A stretch of DNA of 64,000 nucleotides from Pseudomonadales bacterium. Its GTDB lineage: Bacteria > Pseudomonadota > Gammaproteobacteria > Pseudomonadales > UBA7239. Under the pieces are notes generated by a model. That model had not been told where the DNA came from, did not search any database, and saw nothing but the letters and a program-made list of their open reading frames with translations. Positions 63,280 to 64,000 of this stretch are shown here, in pieces. How positions within the stretch are numbered: position 1 is the first letter of the stretch; every line of letters begins with the position of its first letter. The stretch is from positions 1-64,000 of the forward strand of contig JANQLY010000002.1 of the NCBI GenBank assembly GCA_028280345.1, written 5' to 3'. Made by a program: the position numbers and the translations under genes.

Positions 63280-64000
63280 ATGAAACATAAGCTACGGGAG
63301 TATTCGCTGGCAGATATAGTCAGCTACCTTGCAGATGATGTGCTCGATGAAGTCAGGCAGGGCGGAGAACAATTATCCGGTCTTGAAACTATAAAAGTTA
63401 CCGGACTTGCGTCGTTGCAAAATGCCACGGCGCAACAGTTAACCTTCCTTTCCAATCCGAAGTTTGCCGATCACCTTTCGACAACACAGGCAGCGGCGGT
63501 AATGATTGCCGAGGATGGTAGTGATGCTTGCTCGGCGCCGGTACTGCGCGTCAGAAACCCATATCTGGCTTATGCAAAAGTCTCTGCACTGTTTGATGCC
63601 TCTGTTTCGATTGGATCTGGAGCCATTGAAGCCGGAATTCACCCTTCAGCAGTAGTGCATGAGGCGGCTTTTCTGGCGGCAGGAGTGAGCGTTGGACCAA
63701 ATGCGGTAATAGCAGCGGATGCGAATATCGGGAAAAACACGGTGATCGGTGCTTCCTGTGCTATTGGTGCTGGTACAGTGATTGGCGCTGACTGTGTGCT
63801 TAATAACAATGTGACTCTCTACCACGATATAGTGCTTGCTGATCGGGTAAGGCTGCATAGCGGTTGTGTGATTGGTTCTGATGGTTTTGGCTTTGCACCA
63901 AAGCCGGATGGCGGTTGGCAAAAAATTCATCAGTTGGGACGAGTTGTGGTGGGAAGTGATGTTGAGATCGGTGCAAATACCACAATTGATCGCGGCGCTA
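63280..64000 (+). CDS. lpxD: UDP-3-O-acylglucosamine N-acyltransferase (partial, 5' part)
   Basis: 240 codons visible; cut by the window end. Start ATG 63280 (MKHKLREYSLADIVSYLADD). N-terminal uridine-binding domain (LTFLSNPKFADHL, RNPYLAYAKVSALF), then left-handed beta-helix hexapeptide repeats (IHPSAVVHEAAFLAAGVSVG, VIGSDGFGFAPKPDGGW, VEIGANTTIDRGA). Adds the second hydroxyacyl chain in lipid A synthesis. Catalytic histidine is expected beyond the window. About 28 bases after skp. Confidence 0.95.
   Translation, partial: MKHKLREYSLADIVSYLADDVLDEVRQGGEQLSGLETIKVTGLASLQNATAQQLTFLSNPKFADHLSTTQAAAVMIAEDGSDACSAPVLRVRNPYLAYAKVSALFDASVSIGSGAIEAGIHPSAVVHEAAFLAAGVSVGPNAVIAADANIGKNTVIGASCAIGAGTVIGADCVLNNNVTLYHDIVLADRVRLHSGCVIGSDGFGFAPKPDGGWQKIHQLGRVVVGSDVEIGANTTIDRGA

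Overview
The window is a contiguous piece of a gammaproteobacterial chromosome, most like a marine member of the Cellvibrionales/Pseudomonadales side of the class. Evidence: the order map/rpsB-tsf-pyrH-frr-uppS-cdsA-dxr-rseP-bamA-skp-lpxD with glnD and dapC behind map; a ctaC-ctaD-ctaG-ctaE cytochrome oxidase cluster followed by DUF2909, SURF1 and ctaB; an OprF-like OmpA protein; and YdbH-YnbE-YdbL. The genus cannot be fixed from sequence reading alone. No CRISPR array, insertion sequence, prophage or tRNA gene was seen.

Layout. 1-1361: 3' end of a 23S rRNA gene, a 5S gene, and a gene-free tail carrying two copies of the rrn terminator inside an exact 60-bp direct repeat plus three 36-bp degenerate repeats. 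1362-9058 (+): a surface-glycan operon with an ABC-2 permease and a short Wzt-type ATPase, two sulfotransferases (the second fused to a ~500-residue repeat-built coiled coil), a two-domain glycosyltransferase and a glycosyltransferase-like protein. 9095-14415 (-): a gene remnant, alanine dehydrogenase, a methyltransferase and three tandem paralogous GT2-type proteins. 14552-18815 (+): a pair of 2-oxoglutarate-oxygenase-fold proteins (one apparently inactive), a Sel1-like small protein and a YfhO-type membrane protein. 18786-21920 (-): an SDR, heme A synthase and a CNT nucleoside transporter. 22473-34442: the aa3 oxidase cluster, interrupted by the ydbL-ynbE-ydbH group, a small beta-barrel protein and two small conserved-looking genes. 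34466-43134: DUF2970, a coiled-coil membrane protein, class I fumarase, an OmpA-family protein, sbcB, pyrB, two unknowns, an SDR and a CPXCG zinc-ribbon protein. 43342-46677: a large secreted FG-GAP/calcium-repeat protein. 46685-64000: nth, dapC, glnD, map, then the rpsB-to-lpxD housekeeping block; lpxD is cut by the window edge.

The most unusual locus is 1362-9058. An ABC exporter whose ATPase has no room for a carbohydrate-binding domain sits directly before a sulfotransferase carrying a very long coiled coil made of five 45-residue repeats and four nearly identical 24-residue repeats. This resembles in architecture, but not in enzyme chemistry, the WbdD-type terminator/ruler proteins of ABC-exported O-antigens. 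The proposal is a sulfation-capped glycan whose length is set by a coiled-coil ruler, with a repeat tract that could change length by slippage or recombination. The neighbouring GT, methyltransferase and oxygenase genes may act on the same surface glycan, but that is inference from proximity.
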